Assembly: GCA_900319855.1 (NCBI GenBank)
Contig: ONQC01000008.1
Coordinates: forward strand, 1 to 64,000
Direction of reading: 5' to 3'
From: an uncultured Bacteroidales bacterium
Lineage (GTDB): Bacteria; Bacteroidota; Bacteroidia; Bacteroidales; UBA932
DNA: 64,000 nucleotides
The position numbers and the translations under genes were made by a program. Positions 49,972 to 59,767 of the stretch are shown in pieces; the first letter of the stretch is position 1, and each line of letters begins with the position of its first letter. The notes beneath the pieces were generated by a model. That model was not told the origin of the DNA and searched no databases. It saw only the letters and a list, made by a program, of their open reading frames with translations.

Positions 49972-52671
49972 ATGGCTAAGAATTCCGTCCCGGAAGATAC
50001 CCCGTTGATCCGGCAGTTTTTCGAGGTAAAGGCCCAATATCCCGAGGCCATCCTCCTCTACCGTGTCGGGGACTTCTATGAAACATATTCCGACGATGCC
50101 CTGGTCGCCGCCAAAGTGCTCGGCATCGTGCAGACCCGCAAGTCCAACGGGGACAAACCCCCTGTGGCCATGGCGGGTTTCCCGCACCACGCCCTGGAAG
50201 TCTACCTCCCGAAACTGGTCCGTGCGGGCTACAAAGTCGCGGTCTGCGACCAGCTGGAGGACCCGAAGCTGACCGGACGCAAGCTGGTCAAGCGCGGTGT
50301 GACCGACCTGGTCACGCCCGGCGTCGCCTTCGGAGAGTCCATGCTGGAGCAGAAGCAGAACAACTTCCTCGCCGGCCTGACCTGGCACAAAGACACGTTC
50401 GGACTCGCTTTGGTCGATGTTTCGACCGGTTCCTTCCAGGTCGCCCAGGGCAGCAAGGAATACATCGCCACCTTGATTTCCACCCTCGCTCCGAAAGAGA
50501 TCGTCGTCTCCCGCGGAGACGAAAAATATGTCCGTGAACAGTTCGGAGACGACCTGTATGTCTCGACGGTCGAGGAATGGGCCTTTGTCTATGACGCCGC
50601 CGTCAACCGGCTCTGCAAGCAGTTGAACGTCGAATCCTTGAAAGGCTACGCCGTAGAAGGTTTCCCGCTGGCCCTGTGCGCAGCCGGGGCCCTGCTGGTC
50701 TACCTGGAGCAGACCTGCCATGCCGGTCTGAAGAACATCTGCTCGATCGGCCGCATCGACGAAGGGAAATTCGTCTGGATGGACAAGTTCACCCTGCGCA
50801 ACCTGGAAGTTTTCCAGAGCGCCGCCCCGGACGGGGTCAGCCTGATCGGCGTGGTGGACCGCTGCAACAGCCCGATGGGCGCGCGGCTGCTGCGCACCTG
50901 GCTGGCCATGCCGGTGATGGACCTGGACGAATTGAAGGACCGCTATGATATCGTGGACCATTTCCTTGCCAGGACCGAGGACCGGGCCGACCTGCAGGGA
51001 CGCATCGGCGACATCGGCGACCTGGACCGGATCCTGGCCCGTGCCGCCGCCGGCAAGATCGCCCCGCGTGAAGTGCGGCAGCTCGGCCGTGGCCTGGCCC
51101 AGACCGGACCGCTGCGCAGCCTGTGTTCCGGAAAGGGCGTGGACGCGCTGGACCGGCTCGTCGGGCAACTGCAAGGGAGCGACACCCTCTGCCAGGAGAT
51201 TTTCCGGACATTGGCGGCGGAACCGGCCGCGCAGCTCGGCAAGGGTGATGTCATCGGCGAAGGCGTGGATCCGGAGCTGGACGAGCTGCGCCGCATCGCC
51301 CACGGCGGCAAGCAGTACCTGCTCGAAATGCAGCAGCGAGAAAGCGAACGTACCGGCATTCCCTCGCTGAAAATCAGCTACAACAACGTCTTCGGTTACT
51401 ACCTCGAAGTCCGCAATACCTATAAGGACAAGGTCCCGCCGGAGTGGGTCCGCAAGCAGACCCTGGTCGGAGCCGAACGCTATATCACCCAGGAACTGAA
51501 GGAATACGAAGAGAAGATCCTCGGGGCCGAGGAGCGGATCTACGCCTTGGAAAGCAAGCTTTACGGCGAACTGGTCGCCCATGTCCAGGACCATATCGCC
51601 GCCATCCAGTCGGATGCCCGGATCATCGCCCGGCTCGACGTGCTGGCCGGCTTTGCCGAGCTCGCCGCCGACCGCCATTACTGCCGGCCCGAGATGACGG
51701 GCGGCCTGGAACTGGACATCAAGGCCGGCCGGCATCCGGTCATCGAGACTTTGATGAAGCCCGGCGAGGAATATATCCCCAACGACATCCACCTCGACGC
51801 CGACCGGCAGCAAATCATCATCCTGACCGGTCCCAACATGGCCGGTAAATCCGCCCTCCTGCGGCAGACGGCCCTGATTGTCCTGCTGGCCCAGGCCGGC
51901 TGTTTCGTCCCCGCCGACGCCGCCCGGATCGGCTGGTTCGACAAGATCTTCACCCGCGTCGGCGCGACCGACAACATTTCCCGGGGCGAATCGACCTTCA
52001 TGGTCGAAATGCTGGAAACGTCCATGATCCTGCACAACCTCAGCCAGCGTTCGCTGGTGCTGCTCGATGAAATCGGCCGCGGCACCTCGACCTACGACGG
52101 CATGAGCATCGCCCGGGCCATCGTGGAATACATCCACGAATACGGAAAGGGCGCCAAGACCCTTTTCGCCACCCACTACCACGAGCTCAACGACCTGGCA
52201 GCCATCTACCCGCGGGTCAAGAACTTCCATGTCTGCGTAAAGGAAGTCGGCAAGCAGGTCCTGTTCCTGCGCAAGCTCGCCGAAGGCGGCTCCGCCCACA
52301 GTTTCGGTATCCATGTCGCCCGGCTGGCCGGTATGCCCCGGGAGGTCCTGGACAGCGCTGAGAAAACCCTGGCGGCCCTCGAAGCCGCCGACCCGGCCGC
52401 CCTGCCGGCTGGAGAGACGCCCCCCACGGTAGCAGACCGCCCCGGTGTCCGGACCGCCCGCAAGGACCAGTTCGGCAAGATCCGGAAAGCCTACACCATC
52501 CCGGAAGGGACCGTCGAAAGCGACGGCTCCATCCAGCTCTCCCTGTTCCAGCTCGACGACCCGACCCTCAGTTCGCTGCGCGCCCGCCTGGAAGGCGCCG
52601 ACCTCAACAACATGACCCCGCTGCAGGCCTTCGACATGCTCCGGGACATGAAGAAAGAGCTCGGCATTTAA
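49972..52671 (+). CDS. mutS: DNA mismatch repair protein MutS
   Basis: 899 residues. It recognises mismatches and small loops in replicated DNA. The N-terminal mismatch-binding motif is GDFYE (Phe35, Glu37). Connector, lever and clamp domains follow, with 'KISYNNVFGYYLEVRN' in the core. The ATPase carries Walker A 'GPNMAGKS' (620-627), 'DNISRGESTFMVEM', Walker B 'VLLDEIGRGTSTYDG' and 'FATHYHEL'. The C-terminal end 'TPLQAFDMLRDMKKEL' is a dimerisation helix. The length and motifs indicate MutS1. The GH97 gene follows after 18 bp. Confidence 0.98.
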   Translation: MAKNSVPEDTPLIRQFFEVKAQYPEAILLYRVGDFYETYSDDALVAAKVLGIVQTRKSNGDKPPVAMAGFPHHALEVYLPKLVRAGYKVAVCDQLEDPKLTGRKLVKRGVTDLVTPGVAFGESMLEQKQNNFLAGLTWHKDTFGLALVDVSTGSFQVAQGSKEYIATLISTLAPKEIVVSRGDEKYVREQFGDDLYVSTVEEWAFVYDAAVNRLCKQLNVESLKGYAVEGFPLALCAAGALLVYLEQTCHAGLKNICSIGRIDEGKFVWMDKFTLRNLEVFQSAAPDGVSLIGVVDRCNSPMGARLLRTWLAMPVMDLDELKDRYDIVDHFLARTEDRADLQGRIGDIGDLDRILARAAAGKIAPREVRQLGRGLAQTGPLRSLCSGKGVDALDRLVGQLQGSDTLCQEIFRTLAAEPAAQLGKGDVIGEGVDPELDELRRIAHGGKQYLLEMQQRESERTGIPSLKISYNNVFGYYLEVRNTYKDKVPPEWVRKQTLVGAERYITQELKEYEEKILGAEERIYALESKLYGELVAHVQDHIAAIQSDARIIARLDVLAGFAELAADRHYCRPEMTGGLELDIKAGRHPVIETLMKPGEEYIPNDIHLDADRQQIIILTGPNMAGKSALLRQTALIVLLAQAGCFVPADAARIGWFDKIFTRVGATDNISRGESTFMVEMLETSMILHNLSQRSLVLLDEIGRGTSTYDGMSIARAIVEYIHEYGKGAKTLFATHYHELNDLAAIYPRVKNFHVCVKEVGKQVLFLRKLAEGGSAHSFGIHVARLAGMPREVLDSAEKTLAALEAADPAALPAGETPPTVADRPGVRTARKDQFGKIRKAYTIPEGTVESDGSIQLSLFQLDDPTLSSLRARLEGADLNNMTPLQAFDMLRDMKKELGI

Positions 52672-52689
52672 AAGGACAATCTCATAATT

Positions 52690-54693
52690 ATGAAACGCTT
52701 ACATCTCTTAACCCTTATGTTGGCCAGTTTTGCCGCCATGTCGATCCCGGCCCTTGCCGCGGATAAATCCTACACCCTGACCTCGCCCGACGGACAGCTC
52801 GGCGTTACGGTCCAAGCCGGCAGCCAGCTGACGTATACGGTCTCCCGCGGAGGACTCCAGCTGCTCGCCCCCTCGCCGATTTCCATGACCCTGGGCGATG
52901 GCCGGGCCTTCGGTCCCGGCGACAAGGTCCGCAAGGTCACCCGCGTCCAGGCGGACAACTGGCTGGATGCGTCTGTCTACAAGAAAAGCAAGGTCCGCGA
53001 CCATTACAACGAAATGACCCTGAACTTCCAGGAATTCGACCTGGTCGTCCGCGCCTATGACGCCGGCGTGGCCTACCGCTTCGTCAGCAAGGTCAAGGGG
53101 GACTACACCGTCCGGGCCGAACAGGCAGAGTTCACCTTCCCGGCCGACTGGAACACCATCTTCCCCTATACCCGGGAATGCAACACCTACGAAGAACAGT
53201 TCTACACCTCCTTCGAAAACACCTACACCCACGGCCCGCTGAGTTCCTGGGATCCCGACCGGCTGGTCTTCCTCCCGATGGTGGTCGAAGCCCCACAGGG
53301 CATCAAGGTGCTGGTCACCGAGTCCGACCTGCTCGACTATCCGGGCATGTACCTGCGCAACCAGGACAAGGACACGGTCCTCAAGGGGGTCTGGGCGCCC
53401 TATCCGAAAGACGTGCAGCAGGGCGGCCACAACATGCTGCAGGGCGTAGTGAAGACCCGCGAGGCCTATATTGCCAAAGCCTCCGGGACCACGGCCTTCC
53501 CCTGGCGCATCATCAACGTCGCGACAGAGGATAAGCAGCTGACCAACAACGACCTGCCCTGGCTGCTCGGCCGTCCGTCCCAGGGCGATTTCTCCTGGGT
53601 CAAACCGGGCAAGGTGGCCTGGGACTGGTGGAATGACTGGAACCTCTACGGCGTGGACTTCCGCGCCGGGATCAACAACGACACCTACAAATACTACATC
53701 GATTTCGCGGCCAGCCAGGGCATCGAATATGTCATCCTGGACGAAGGCTGGGCCGTCAATCTGAAGGCCGACCTGATGCAGGTCATCCCGGAGATCGACC
53801 TTCCGATGCTCGCCCGACATGCACAAAGCAAGGGCGTCGGCCTGATCCTCTGGGCCGGTTACTGGGCCTTCGACCGCGACATGGAAGCCGTGTGCAAGCA
53901 CTATGCGGACATGGGCATCAAGGGCTTCAAGATCGATTTCATGGACCGGGACGACCAGGTCGTCGTGGATTTCTACCGCCGCGCCGCCGAGACCTGCGCC
54001 AAATACCACATGCTGGCTGACTTCCACGGAGCCTTCAAGCCGTCCGGCCTCAACCGGACCTGGCCGAACGTCATCAATTTCGAGGGTGTCTACGGCCTGG
54101 AGCAGATGAAGTGGGGCGGAACGGAACTGACCCAGGTCGACTATGACGTCACCGTGCCGTTCATCCGGATGTCCGCCGGCCCGATGGACTATACCCAGGG
54201 AGCGATGCGCAATGCCACCCGCAGCAACTACCGCCCGGTCAACTCCGAAGGCATGAGCCAGGGCACCCGCTGCCACCAGCTGGCCGAGTACGTCATCTTC
54301 GATTCGCCCCTCAACATGCTCTGCGACAGCCCCTCCAACTACCTGCAGGAGCCGGAGTGCACCAAGTATATCGCCGAAATCCCCACCGTGTGGGACGAAA
54401 CCGTCGCCCTGGACGGCAAGATCGCCGAATATGTCGTGACCGCCCGCCGCAAGGGCGACACCTGGTACGTCGGTGCCCTGACGAACTGGACGCCGCGTGA
54501 CCTGGACATCGACCTGGGCTTCCTGCCGGAAGGTTCCTGGAAGGTGGAGATCTACCAGGACGGCGTCAATGCCGACCGGGCCGCCCGCGACTACAAACGG
54601 GTGGACACCCGGGTGGAGGCCGGTTCCGGAAAGGTCTGCCGCGTGCACCTGGCACCCGGCGGCGGATGGACCGCGAAGTTTACAAGAAATTAG
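52690..54693 (+). CDS. glycoside hydrolase family 97 (alpha-glycosidase), probably retaining
   Basis: 667 residues with signal peptide (cleavage near 'PALAA'). An N-terminal beta-supersandwich ('SYTLTSPDGQLGVTVQAGS') is followed by a TIM barrel ('VAWDWWNDWNLYGVDFRAGINN', 'YVILDEGWA') and a C-terminal beta domain. GH97 splits into inverting alpha-glucosidases (SusB) and retaining enzymes with an Asp nucleophile after strand 4; 'GFKIDFMDRDDQ' here offers such an Asp, and 'NFEGVYGLEQMKW' a Glu acid/base. Retaining alpha-galactosidase-like activity is thus possible, but not certain. It reads from the mutS transcript and overlaps the convergent NSS gene by 14 bp. Confidence 0.93.
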   Translation: MKRLHLLTLMLASFAAMSIPALAADKSYTLTSPDGQLGVTVQAGSQLTYTVSRGGLQLLAPSPISMTLGDGRAFGPGDKVRKVTRVQADNWLDASVYKKSKVRDHYNEMTLNFQEFDLVVRAYDAGVAYRFVSKVKGDYTVRAEQAEFTFPADWNTIFPYTRECNTYEEQFYTSFENTYTHGPLSSWDPDRLVFLPMVVEAPQGIKVLVTESDLLDYPGMYLRNQDKDTVLKGVWAPYPKDVQQGGHNMLQGVVKTREAYIAKASGTTAFPWRIINVATEDKQLTNNDLPWLLGRPSQGDFSWVKPGKVAWDWWNDWNLYGVDFRAGINNDTYKYYIDFAASQGIEYVILDEGWAVNLKADLMQVIPEIDLPMLARHAQSKGVGLILWAGYWAFDRDMEAVCKHYADMGIKGFKIDFMDRDDQVVVDFYRRAAETCAKYHMLADFHGAFKPSGLNRTWPNVINFEGVYGLEQMKWGGTELTQVDYDVTVPFIRMSAGPMDYTQGAMRNATRSNYRPVNSEGMSQGTRCHQLAEYVIFDSPLNMLCDSPSNYLQEPECTKYIAEIPTVWDETVALDGKIAEYVVTARRKGDTWYVGALTNWTPRDLDIDLGFLPEGSWKVEIYQDGVNADRAARDYKRVDTRVEAGSGKVCRVHLAPGGGWTAKFTRN

Positions 54694-56041
54694 TCAGGAA
54701 GATCAGCAGCACCGCCAGCGGGGCGACATATTTCAGGATGAAATAAAAGACCCCGAAGCAGGCGGAATTCCCCTTTAAGACGCCGCCGTTCGTGAATTCG
54801 TCATGGACGGCGGCTTTCGGCATCTTCCAGCCCACGAAGAGCACGGCCAGCAGGCCGCCCAGGGTCAGCAGGAAGTTCGAAGAGAACTTATCCAGGAAGT
54901 CGAAGATCCCGTCCCCGAAGAGCTTGACCCCCGAAAGCGGGCCGAAGGACAGGGAGCACAGGATGCCCACCAGCCATGTCACGCAAAAGACGGCGACGCA
55001 GGCGGCCTTGCGGGCCATCTGTTTCTCCTCGATCAGGAAAGCCACGCCCACCTCCAGCAGCGACACCGTTGAGGTCATGGCCGCGAACAGGATGGTCACA
55101 AAAAAGAGGATGGCCGCCAGGGAACTGACCACGGGCATCGTCTGGCCCATCTGGTGGAAAATATACGGAAGGGTATCGAAGATCAGGCCCGGGCCGGCGG
55201 ACGGCTCGATGCCGGCGGCAAATACGGCCGGCATGATGGCGAAGCCCGCCAGCAGGGCGAAGAACAGGTCGGAAAGGGCCGTTCCCACGCCGGAGACCAG
55301 CAGGTTTTCCTCCTTGTGGACATAGGAAGAATAAGTGATGATGATGCCCATGCCGAGCGACAGGGAGTAGAAGGACTGGCCGAGGGCCGTCACGAAGGCC
55401 CGCGGCGTCAGCTTCGAAAAATCCGGTTTCAACAGGTAGTCCACCCCCGTTTTCGCGCCGGGCAGGGTCACGGAATAGACCGCGATCGCCACGATGAGCA
55501 CGAAGAGGACCGGCAAGCAGATCTTGCTGAACTTCTCGATACCGCCCTTGACACCGAAAGCGACGACCACGATGCTGGCGCCCAGGAAGAGGGTATGGAA
55601 CAGCAGCGGGGCCCAGGTGGAGGAAACCAGTGAGCCGAACATCCCGCCGATGGCTTCCGGAGACTCCCTTATAAAACTGAAAGACAAGGATTTGAACAAG
55701 TAATCCAAAGACCAGCCGCCGATGACGCTATAGTACGAAACGATGACCATCGGGGTCAGGACGGACAGGTAGCCCAGCCATTTCCAGTGCGTCCCCGGCG
55801 CCAGGCGCTCCATCGCCCCGCGGCAGTTCGCCCCGCTGCGCCGTCCGATGATGCTCTCGCCCAGGAAGATCGGCAGGGAGAGCAGCAGGGTGCAGGCGAT
55901 GTATACCAGGATGAAGGCGGCCCCTCCATTCTCACCGACGATGTAGGGGAAACGCCAGATATTGCCCAGCCCGATGGCCGATCCGGCCAGGGCCATGATG
56001 ACGGCGGCGCGGCTGCCGAAAGTTTCACGGGATTGGCTCAT
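54680..56041 (-). CDS. sodium-dependent NSS-family transporter, copy 1
   Basis: 453 residues with 11-12 membrane segments. The signature 'IMALAGSAIGLGNIWRFPYIVGENGGAAF' in TM1 forms the sodium and substrate site of the neurotransmitter:sodium symporter (LeuT) family. Bacterial members usually take up amino acids. The ATG overlaps the stop of a paralogous gene upstream (ATGA), so the two are translated together. It is the last gene of the six-gene operon. Its 3' end overlaps the GH97 gene. Confidence 0.95.
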   Translation of the reverse strand: MSQSRETFGSRAAVIMALAGSAIGLGNIWRFPYIVGENGGAAFILVYIACTLLLSLPIFLGESIIGRRSGANCRGAMERLAPGTHWKWLGYLSVLTPMVIVSYYSVIGGWSLDYLFKSLSFSFIRESPEAIGGMFGSLVSSTWAPLLFHTLFLGASIVVVAFGVKGGIEKFSKICLPVLFVLIVAIAVYSVTLPGAKTGVDYLLKPDFSKLTPRAFVTALGQSFYSLSLGMGIIITYSSYVHKEENLLVSGVGTALSDLFFALLAGFAIMPAVFAAGIEPSAGPGLIFDTLPYIFHQMGQTMPVVSSLAAILFFVTILFAAMTSTVSLLEVGVAFLIEEKQMARKAACVAVFCVTWLVGILCSLSFGPLSGVKLFGDGIFDFLDKFSSNFLLTLGGLLAVLFVGWKMPKAAVHDEFTNGGVLKGNSACFGVFYFILKYVAPLAVLLIFLTNFL

Positions 56042-57378
56042 AGGAACAGGTTGGTCAGGAAGATGACGATGATCGCGGCGGGGGCGATGTACCGGATCAG
56101 GAAATACAGGAGGCCGAAGGCTTTTCCGGCGCGCAGTTCGCCCCGGACGTCGGCCTTTTTCATCCGCCAGCCGGCGAACAGGGTAAACAACAGGCCGCCG
56201 AAGGCCATCAGGAAGTTGGACGTCAGTTTGTCACAGAAGCTGAACAGGGTCTCGCCCAGGATCTTGACATTTGCCAAAGGCCCGAAGGACAGGGAACAGA
56301 GCGCGCCCAGCAGCCAGCAGCCTGCGAACAGGACGCAGACCGCCTTGGTCCGCGAAAAATTCTTTTCTTCCACCAGGTAGGCCACACCCACTTCCAGCAT
56401 GGAGATGGCCGACGAAACGGCGGCCACCAGGATGGTCAGGAAAAAGAGGATGGAGACCACGCCGGAAAGCCACGGCGTCGAGGCGCCCATCTTGGCGAAA
56501 ATGTACGGCAGGGTCTCGAAGACCAGGCCCGGGCCCGCCGCCGGCTCGATGCCTGCGGCAAACACCGCCGGCATGACCGCAAAGCCCGCGATCAGTGCGA
56601 ACAGCAGGTCGAAGCCGGCCGTTCCCAGACCGGTGGTCAGCAGGTTTTCCTTCTCATGGACATAGGACGCATAGGTCAGGATGGTACCCACGCCCAGCGA
56701 CAGGGAAAAGAAACTCTGTCCCATGGCCGAGGCGACGGCCGAGGCGGTCAGTTTGGAGAAATCGGGTTTCAGCAGGTAATCCACGCCCGCTTTCGAGCCC
56801 GGAAGGGTCAGGGCATAGACCATCAGGAACACCACCAGCAGGAACAGGACCGGCATGGTCCAGGTCGAGAACTTTTCGATGCCTTTCTTGACGCCCGCCA
56901 CCACGATCAGGGTGCAGATGCCCAGGAAAGCCGTATGGCACGCCAGCGGCCCCCAAGGCGAGGAAATAAAACTGCCGAAGAATCCCATGATCTGCGCTTC
57001 GTCTCCGGAGGAGAAGCTGAACGTCAGGGATTTAAGCAGGAATTCCACGCTCCAGCCACCCACCACGCTGTAATACGAAAGAATGATCAGCGGCGAAATG
57101 ACCGTCAGCAGGCCCAGCCAGCGCCAGGGCGTCCCGGGAGCCAGCCGCTGCATGGCGCCGAAGGTGCTCTTGTGGGTCTTGCGCCCGATGGCCGCCTCCG
57201 AAAGGAAGATCGGAAGGGAAATCAGCAGGGTGGAAAGCAGGTAGACGATGATGAAGGCCGAGCCGCCGCCCTGGCCCACCATGTAAGGGAAGCGCCAGAT
57301 GTTGCCCAGCCCGATCGCCGAACCGGCCATGGCCATGATGACCGCGAACCGGCTCCCGAAAGTTTCTCGAGTATCCAT
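56038..57378 (-). CDS. sodium-dependent NSS-family transporter, copy 2
   Basis: 446 residues, colinear with copy 1 and clearly related ('GSAIGLGNIWRFPYMVGQGGGSAF', 'LAGWRMKKADVRGE'-like tail against 'VGWKMPKAAVHDE'). The TM1 pocket differs (GQGGGSAF against GENGGAAF), so substrate preference may differ. It lies 24 bp downstream of folA in the operon. Confidence 0.95.
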   Translation of the reverse strand: MDTRETFGSRFAVIMAMAGSAIGLGNIWRFPYMVGQGGGSAFIIVYLLSTLLISLPIFLSEAAIGRKTHKSTFGAMQRLAPGTPWRWLGLLTVISPLIILSYYSVVGGWSVEFLLKSLTFSFSSGDEAQIMGFFGSFISSPWGPLACHTAFLGICTLIVVAGVKKGIEKFSTWTMPVLFLLVVFLMVYALTLPGSKAGVDYLLKPDFSKLTASAVASAMGQSFFSLSLGVGTILTYASYVHEKENLLTTGLGTAGFDLLFALIAGFAVMPAVFAAGIEPAAGPGLVFETLPYIFAKMGASTPWLSGVVSILFFLTILVAAVSSAISMLEVGVAYLVEEKNFSRTKAVCVLFAGCWLLGALCSLSFGPLANVKILGETLFSFCDKLTSNFLMAFGGLLFTLFAGWRMKKADVRGELRAGKAFGLLYFLIRYIAPAAIIVIFLTNLFL

Positions 57379-57402
57379 GTTGTCAAGTTCGTCCGCCGGT
57401 CC

Positions 57403-57918
57403 CTACAGCCGGCGGTAGATTACAAATTCGTAGGTCAGGCCCGATACGGGATCCGTATGGGTCTCGGAGGTGGAGGCTGGATACCAGACGGCCGGATCGA
57501 TCTCGGGGAAGAAGGCGTCGGCGTCTTCGACGGTATCATGCACATGGGTGATATACAGGGTGTCGACCGTCTGCATCGCTTCGGCGTAGGTATAGGCCCC
57601 GCCCATGACGAAACACTTGGCGTCCTCCGCCCCTTCACAGGCCTTTTCCGCCGCTTGGAACGCCTCATCGAGGGATTCCACCACCACGACCTTTTCGGGG
57701 GCTTCCGGCCACGGGAAAATGGAAATCACGATGTTGGTGCGGCGCGGCAGCGGACGGCCGATGGACTGGAAGGTCATCCAGCCCATGATGACGGGATGGC
57801 CGGTGGTCTGCTCCCGGAAATATTTCATGTCTTCCGGCAGGTTCCACAGGAGTTGGTTCTTGCGGCCGATGGCATAGTTGTCGGCGACGGCCACGATCAG
57901 GCATTTTTCCATTGTCAT
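57403..57918 (-). CDS. folA: dihydrofolate reductase
   Basis: 171 residues. It reduces dihydrofolate to tetrahydrofolate with NADPH and thereby regenerates the product of ThyA. Motifs are '[28 protein letters not shown]', '[24 protein letters not shown]' and '[14 protein letters not shown]'. Usual bacterial DHFR size. The ATG overlaps the thyA stop (ATGA), the classic thyA-folA pairing. Confidence 0.97.
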   Translation of the reverse strand: MTMEKCLIVAVADNYAIGRKNQLLWNLPEDMKYFREQTTGHPVIMGWMTFQSIGRPLPRRTNIVISIFPWPEAPEKVVVVESLDEAFQAAEKACEGAEDAKCFVMGGAYTYAEAMQTVDTLYITHVHDTVEDADAFFPEIDPAVWYPASTSETHTDPVSGLTYEFVIYRRL

Positions 57919-58709
57919 ACCGCTACGGGGGCTTTAATGGCCGGCCACGGGTCGTAGCCTTCCAGGGTGAAATCTTCATATTTGAATGCGAACAGGTCCT
58001 TGACCTCCGGATTGAGCCGCATCCTGGGGAGGGGGCGCGGCGTGCGGGAGAGTTGTTCGCGGACCTGGTCGAAATGGTTCAGGTAGATGTGCGTGTCGCC
58101 GGTGGTGTGGATGAATTCACCCGGCTGCAGGCCGGTCACCTGGGCGATCATCAGGGTCAGCAGGGCGTAGGAGGCGATGTTGAACGGCACGCCGAGGAAG
58201 GTGTCCGCGCTGCGCTGGTAGAGCTGACAGGAGAGCTTCCCGTCCGCCACATAGAACTGGAACAGGCAGTGGCAGGGCGGGAGGGCCATCTTCTCCACCT
58301 CGGCCGGATTCCAGGCTGTCACGAGCATGCGCCGGGAGTCGGGATTGCGGCGGATGGTTTCCACCACCTGGGCGAGCTGGTCGATGCTCTGGCCGTCCGG
58401 GGCGGGCCAGGAGCGCCACTGGTGGCCGTAGACCGGTCCCAGGTCGCCGTTTTCGTCGGCCCACTCGTCCCAAATCGTCACGCCATGGTCCTTGAGGTAC
58501 TTGATGTTGGTATCTCCGGCAATGAACCAGAGCAGTTCGTAGATGATCGATTTCAGGTGCACCTTCTTGGTCGTCAGCAGCGGAAAACCTTCGGAAAGGT
58601 CAAACCGCATCTGGTGTCCGAAGACACTCTTCGTGCCGACGCCGGTCCGGTCGTGCTTGACCGTCCCTTCGTCCATGATGCGCTGCAGCAGGTCCAGGTA
58701 TTGTTTCAT
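57915..58709 (-). CDS. thyA: thymidylate synthase
   Basis: 264 residues from the ATG at 58709 ([15 protein letters not shown]). It methylates dUMP to dTMP with methylenetetrahydrofolate, producing dihydrofolate. The catalytic Cys146 lies in '[13 protein letters not shown]', and the dUMP-binding '[21 protein letters not shown]' follows. The length equals the E. coli enzyme. Start and stop overlap galM and folA by 4 bp each. Confidence 0.98.
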   Translation of the reverse strand: MKQYLDLLQRIMDEGTVKHDRTGVGTKSVFGHQMRFDLSEGFPLLTTKKVHLKSIIYELLWFIAGDTNIKYLKDHGVTIWDEWADENGDLGPVYGHQWRSWPAPDGQSIDQLAQVVETIRRNPDSRRMLVTAWNPAEVEKMALPPCHCLFQFYVADGKLSCQLYQRSADTFLGVPFNIASYALLTLMIAQVTGLQPGEFIHTTGDTHIYLNHFDQVREQLSRTPRPLPRMRLNPEVKDLFAFKYEDFTLEGYDPWPAIKAPVAV

Positions 58710-59749
58710 CGTACGGAGAAGGCAAAGATGATGGCTTCCTGATAGGTCTGCCCGGGCCGGAGGACCGTCGACGGATAGTCTTCCTTGTTCGGGCTGTCCG
58801 GGAAATGCTGACACTCCAGGGCGACGGCGTCATAGTCATGGAAAATGCGGCCGTTGTGCCCGACAGGGCAGCCATTCAGCCAGTTGCCGGTATAGACCTG
58901 GATGCCCGGCTGGGTCGTCAGGACCTCGACCAGACGTCCGCTCTTCGGGGAATACAACTCCGCGGCGCGCTGGAGCTGGCCGGGCTCGTAGTCGTCCAGG
59001 ACCCAGCAATGGTCATAGCCCTTGCCGATCTTCAGCGCCTCGAAATCCGCGTGAAGGTCCTGGCCGATCGGTTTCGGGTTGACGAAATCCATCGGCGTTC
59101 CGGCGACCGGTTCGGAGTCGCCCAGCGGGATCTGGGTCGGGTCGGTCGGAAGGTATTCGGAAGCGTTGAGGGTCAGTTCATGGGCCTCGATGCTGCCTTC
59201 GTTGTCGAGGTTGAAATAGGTATGGTTGGTCAGGTTGACCACGGTCGGTGCATCCGACTCGGCGGTATAGGTGATGCGCAGGGAATTGTCCTCGTCCCAC
59301 TCATAACGGACCACGGCCTTGAGGTTGCCGGGATAGCCAGCCTCCCCGTCTTCCGCATCGTACAGGAACTCGACCGCCTCGCCGTTGAGGCGGCTCTCCC
59401 ATACCTGGTTCTGGAAGCCTTTCGGGCCGCCGTGCAGGTGGTTGGGACCGTTGTTGATGGGAAGTTCATATTCCTTGCCGTCCAGGGTGAAACGGCCTTT
59501 GGCGATGCGGTTGGCAAACCGGCCCGGGGTCTTGCCGGCGCAGGGACCGTCGGCGAAATAGCTCATCGGATCGTCATAGCCCAGTACGACATTCTCCATC
59601 TTCCCGTCCTTGTCCGGAACGACGACGGACACGATGCCCGCGCCGACGCTGGAGAGTTCGACATACGCACCGGAGGCATTGGTCAGCCGGTATTTATAAA
59701 TCTCTTTTCCTTCCGGGGTCTTACCCCAAAGTTCTTGACTGGTCTTCAT
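58706..59749 (-). CDS. galM: aldose 1-epimerase (galactose mutarotase)
   Basis: 347 residues, cytoplasmic (no signal peptide). It interconverts alpha and beta anomers of hexoses in the Leloir pathway. The catalytic residues lie in 'NGPNHLHGG' (His104/106), '[10 protein letters not shown]' and the Glu of '[14 protein letters not shown]', with 'DHCWVLDD' contacting the sugar. Its stop overlaps the thyA start (ATGA). Confidence 0.96.
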   Translation of the reverse strand: MKTSQELWGKTPEGKEIYKYRLTNASGAYVELSSVGAGIVSVVVPDKDGKMENVVLGYDDPMSYFADGPCAGKTPGRFANRIAKGRFTLDGKEYELPINNGPNHLHGGPKGFQNQVWESRLNGEAVEFLYDAEDGEAGYPGNLKAVVRYEWDEDNSLRITYTAESDAPTVVNLTNHTYFNLDNEGSIEAHELTLNASEYLPTDPTQIPLGDSEPVAGTPMDFVNPKPIGQDLHADFEALKIGKGYDHCWVLDDYEPGQLQRAAELYSPKSGRLVEVLTTQPGIQVYTGNWLNGCPVGHNGRIFHDYDAVALECQHFPDSPNKEDYPSTVLRPGQTYQEAIIFAFSVR

Positions 59750-59767
59750 ATTCTGTTTTGTGATTTT

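Noticed and set aside
48628..52314. A 1228-codon open frame on the minus strand covering both the GT4 gene and the antisense of mutS
   Set aside because: Only the part below 49929 has protein-family features; the rest is antisense to a certain mutS gene. GC-rich third codon positions keep many antisense frames open here.
54680..54693. Frameshift suspected where the GH97 and NSS genes overlap
   Set aside because: Both proteins end at normal family positions; it is a plain 14-bp tail-to-tail overlap, like the 8-bp one at 32585-32592.
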